A stretch of 64,000 bases of DNA from Mangifera indica (Eukaryota > Streptophyta > Magnoliopsida > Sapindales > Anacardiaceae). Both the position numbers and the translations under genes were made by a program. The notes under the pieces were generated by a model. That model made no database searches, was not told where the DNA came from, and worked only from the letters and a program-made list of their open reading frames with translations. Below, in pieces: positions 62,054 to 64,000 of this stretch. How positions within the stretch are numbered: the first letter of the stretch is position 1; each line of letters opens with the position of its first letter. The stretch is from positions 12,214,001 through 12,278,000 of the forward strand of contig NC_058147.1 in NCBI RefSeq assembly GCF_011075055.1. The letters run 5' to 3'.

Positions 62054-62311
62054 AAGTGCAGAAAACAAAATATTGAAAGATGACAAACCAGGAGTGGGGT
62101 CCATATGAATCATGTAATTGAAAGAATCAAGAGCTTCATCAAGAGAAAAGTTACCCGACTTGCAGTTTACATGGAGGAAATTATCAAGTTGAGAAAGGTG
62201 TTTAATAGTAGTGGTGCGTTTGGCTGATTTCAGTGACGAAGGAATGAATGAAGATGAAAATCTAACATTCAAAGATGATTTAAAGGAAATAATTGAAGTT
62301 TTAAGAAACAT
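62054..62311 (-). pseudogene. PPR gene fragment E: presequence and start of repeat 1 only
   Basis: The fragment starts at the family ATG (62309-62311) and encodes [20 protein letters not shown], then [20 protein letters not shown] and SSFNILFSAL, closest to gene D. The homology ends after about 86 codons at 62054, where PPR repeat 1 is cut. The frame runs on into unrelated sequence to a stop at 62024. The leader upstream also matches gene D. The open frame would produce only a presequence-like peptide. At the break lies the second copy of a 19-bp direct repeat. It is a 5' remnant of a tandem duplicate of D. Confidence 0.88.
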
Positions 62312-63042
62312 TTTCGAAGAGGGGATCTGTGAAGGGAGGGAGCTTGAAATTCCTTGGTGAACGGCCATATTTGTTGATACTCTCTCCCTTGCCAATAATA
62401 TTTTTGGCCCCTTTATTAAAATTTCTTGATGAAAGTGTAACGTTTTTTTGGTGATATTTTCACTCTTTTTCTAGCGAAAGTCAACACTCTCCTTCGGTCA
62501 TTGATGCTCATCACATCGGCTTGGTTCCCTCCCTTTGTCAAATCTTGTTCCAACCATCCTTTTTTTGATTTGCACACGTGATCGTTGGCTTGGTTCCTCA
62601 GTTTTTTGTTGGCAATGTTGATTTTCTTAGTTAAAAAGATTAAACCTTGTTCCTTCATTTTCTTCGTCAACCAAAGATGAAGGGAGAAGTTCATCAAAGA
62701 CAGGTGAAAGTATAATGTTTCAAAACCTAAGGGGTAGTTGTAAGAGGAAAAAATATGAATAACATGAAACTCTTGGACAAGGGGAAAAAGTTAGTTGTCT
62801 AAATGATACACTCCTTCATCAATTTTTGATTTTTCATGTGTATGTACACATATATGTTAAAAAGGGTAAATTAATAATTTATAATTAAACTAACAAATTT
62901 GAATAACAAGTAAATATTTAGATTTTTAAAAATTAACATATATAATTTTGTCAATGGACTAAATCTTGAGTGGGAATAAATCTTTTGCCTATTATAAAAG
63001 TTATTATACTATAAAGTGCGCGGAAATAACAAATGCCTTTTA

Positions 63043-63119
<77 letters not shown>

Positions 63120-64000
63120 ATTAATTGAAAATAACAATGATGATTTATAGAATGAGCATAACATTTTAATCTTATATAAAAAAATTTGAAGTATAACATT
63201 TATTAAAGCACAACGTATAATAGATAGGGAATTATTGATTAAGAGTTCAAGAGTTATGAACAGGATGATACAAAAATATTTTATTCCTAATATTATAGGT
63301 AGAAATTAATAAGGAAAGATCATAATAAACATATAAATATTAGTCAACACTATTTAATTCAATTTGATCTTGATTTTGATTGATATGATTCTGATTCCAT
63401 ATGATTCTAACTTTAATTTTATCTTATTCTGATTCTGTTTGATTTGGTTCTAATTTTTCACAATTGGTGGATGTTCATGCAAAAGACACAAATGACCTTC
63501 TATGACACGTAGAATAAGTTATGGTGGATGACTGTACAAAAAGGGTATATGGTTGTTCACAAAGTAAAAAGTGGATTATATCCCTAGGGTTTCAAGATGA
63601 CTATGAAGAGGAAGGCCAAGTCATTAATAAGGAAGATGTGTATGCCTATGTACAGGAATGTGCATCATGATCAAGGATGCTTGTGAGTAGTTAACCATGT
63701 ACGAGAGACTAGGTACATGACTGTGAGCCCTAGGATGTACGATTATACATTCGATAAGGAAGTAAAGTTGAGCTAAGTCATGAACCCAAAAATTCATAAT
63801 GTTATCCGAAGGATAATACTGATGTATATCATATATAGTAGTATCGAGTAATGCCTAAAGAGTGTAACAATATAGTTAGGCCATAAGAGAAAGAAAAATT
63901 AGGATGAAAACTACTGATGAGTCTAAATTAAGTTAGAGACTCGAGATGCATGTATGTTTATACATAAGCATATCCTAATCAGTGTTATCATATTAAACAA
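62312..64000. other. Intergenic DNA to the window end
   Basis: The sequence is AT-rich. GGACTAAATCTTGAGTGGG at 62953-62995 is a right end of the MULE-like family. A (TA)36 microsatellite lies at 63045-63116. The 93-codon minus-strand frame at 62416-62697 resembles no known protein. Nothing recognisable was found from 63200 on. Confidence 0.4.
63045..63116. repeat. (TA)36 microsatellite
   Basis: Seventy-two bases of uninterrupted TA dinucleotide, self-complementary and likely polymorphic in length. Confidence 0.95.

Noticed and set aside
62312..62395. N-terminal extension of PPR fragment E upstream of MFLKTS
   Set aside because: The other PPR genes start at the MFLKTS/MFPKTS ATG, and the upstream codons match the 5' leader of gene D, where no ATG is in use.
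1..64000. CRISPR arrays, bacterial operons, rRNA or tRNA genes
   Set aside because: None was seen; spliced genes, hAT/Harbinger/MULE elements and PPR proteins show this is plant nuclear DNA.

Overview
This 64 kb window is AT-rich plant nuclear DNA. The genes point to a eudicot: intronless P-class pentatricopeptide-repeat (PPR) genes of the restorer-of-fertility-like (RFL) kind, a five-exon GDSL esterase/lipase very close to Arabidopsis At1g71691, fragments of the nuclear gene for mitochondrial succinyl-CoA ligase beta, a hAT transposon, many MITEs and decayed retroelement and pararetrovirus DNA. The species cannot be named from the sequence alone.

Left part (1-36 kb). This is a set of nested segmental duplications. 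The ancestral cassette is [about 5 kb upstream block]-[PPR]-[succinyl-CoA ligase fragment]-[tail]-[GDSL gene on the minus strand]. PPR copy A (1-1407) is cut by the window edge and frameshifted. Copy B (8176-10121) has a 1-base deletion in its targeting presequence. Copy C (28330-30276) is intact, with 648 codons. Each copy is followed by the same succinyl-CoA ligase relic. The GDSL gene is complete after copy C (33630-35926). After copy B it has lost exon 1 (15320-16610). A 2.8 kb degenerate hAT element (12180-14945) sits between copy B and its GDSL pseudogene. A further upstream block (17297-22807) stops just before the place where a PPR gene is expected. The DNA there is instead a tandem repeat array (22808-24131), followed at once by a third upstream block.

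Middle part (36-56 kb). No intact gene is visible. It holds MULE-like, hAT-like and Harbinger-like MITEs, several with clean target-site duplications. It also holds a 306-bp tandem duplication, two oppositely oriented relics that look like an endogenous pararetrovirus, and LTR-like repeats with a possible tRNA-Met primer-binding site.

Right part (56-64 kb). A more diverged, intact PPR gene D (56826-58745, minus, 639 codons) is followed by a 5' fragment of another PPR gene, E (62054-62311, minus). E is broken off inside repeat 1.

The PPR proteins would be imported into mitochondria and bind organellar RNA, one repeat per base. Copies A, B and C are nearly identical, yet a disproportionate share of their amino-acid differences falls at residues 5 and 35 of the repeats, the residues that set RNA base preference. 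The locus looks like an actively duplicating, partly pseudogenised RFL cluster that is changing its RNA targets, and this is the most interesting signal in the window.
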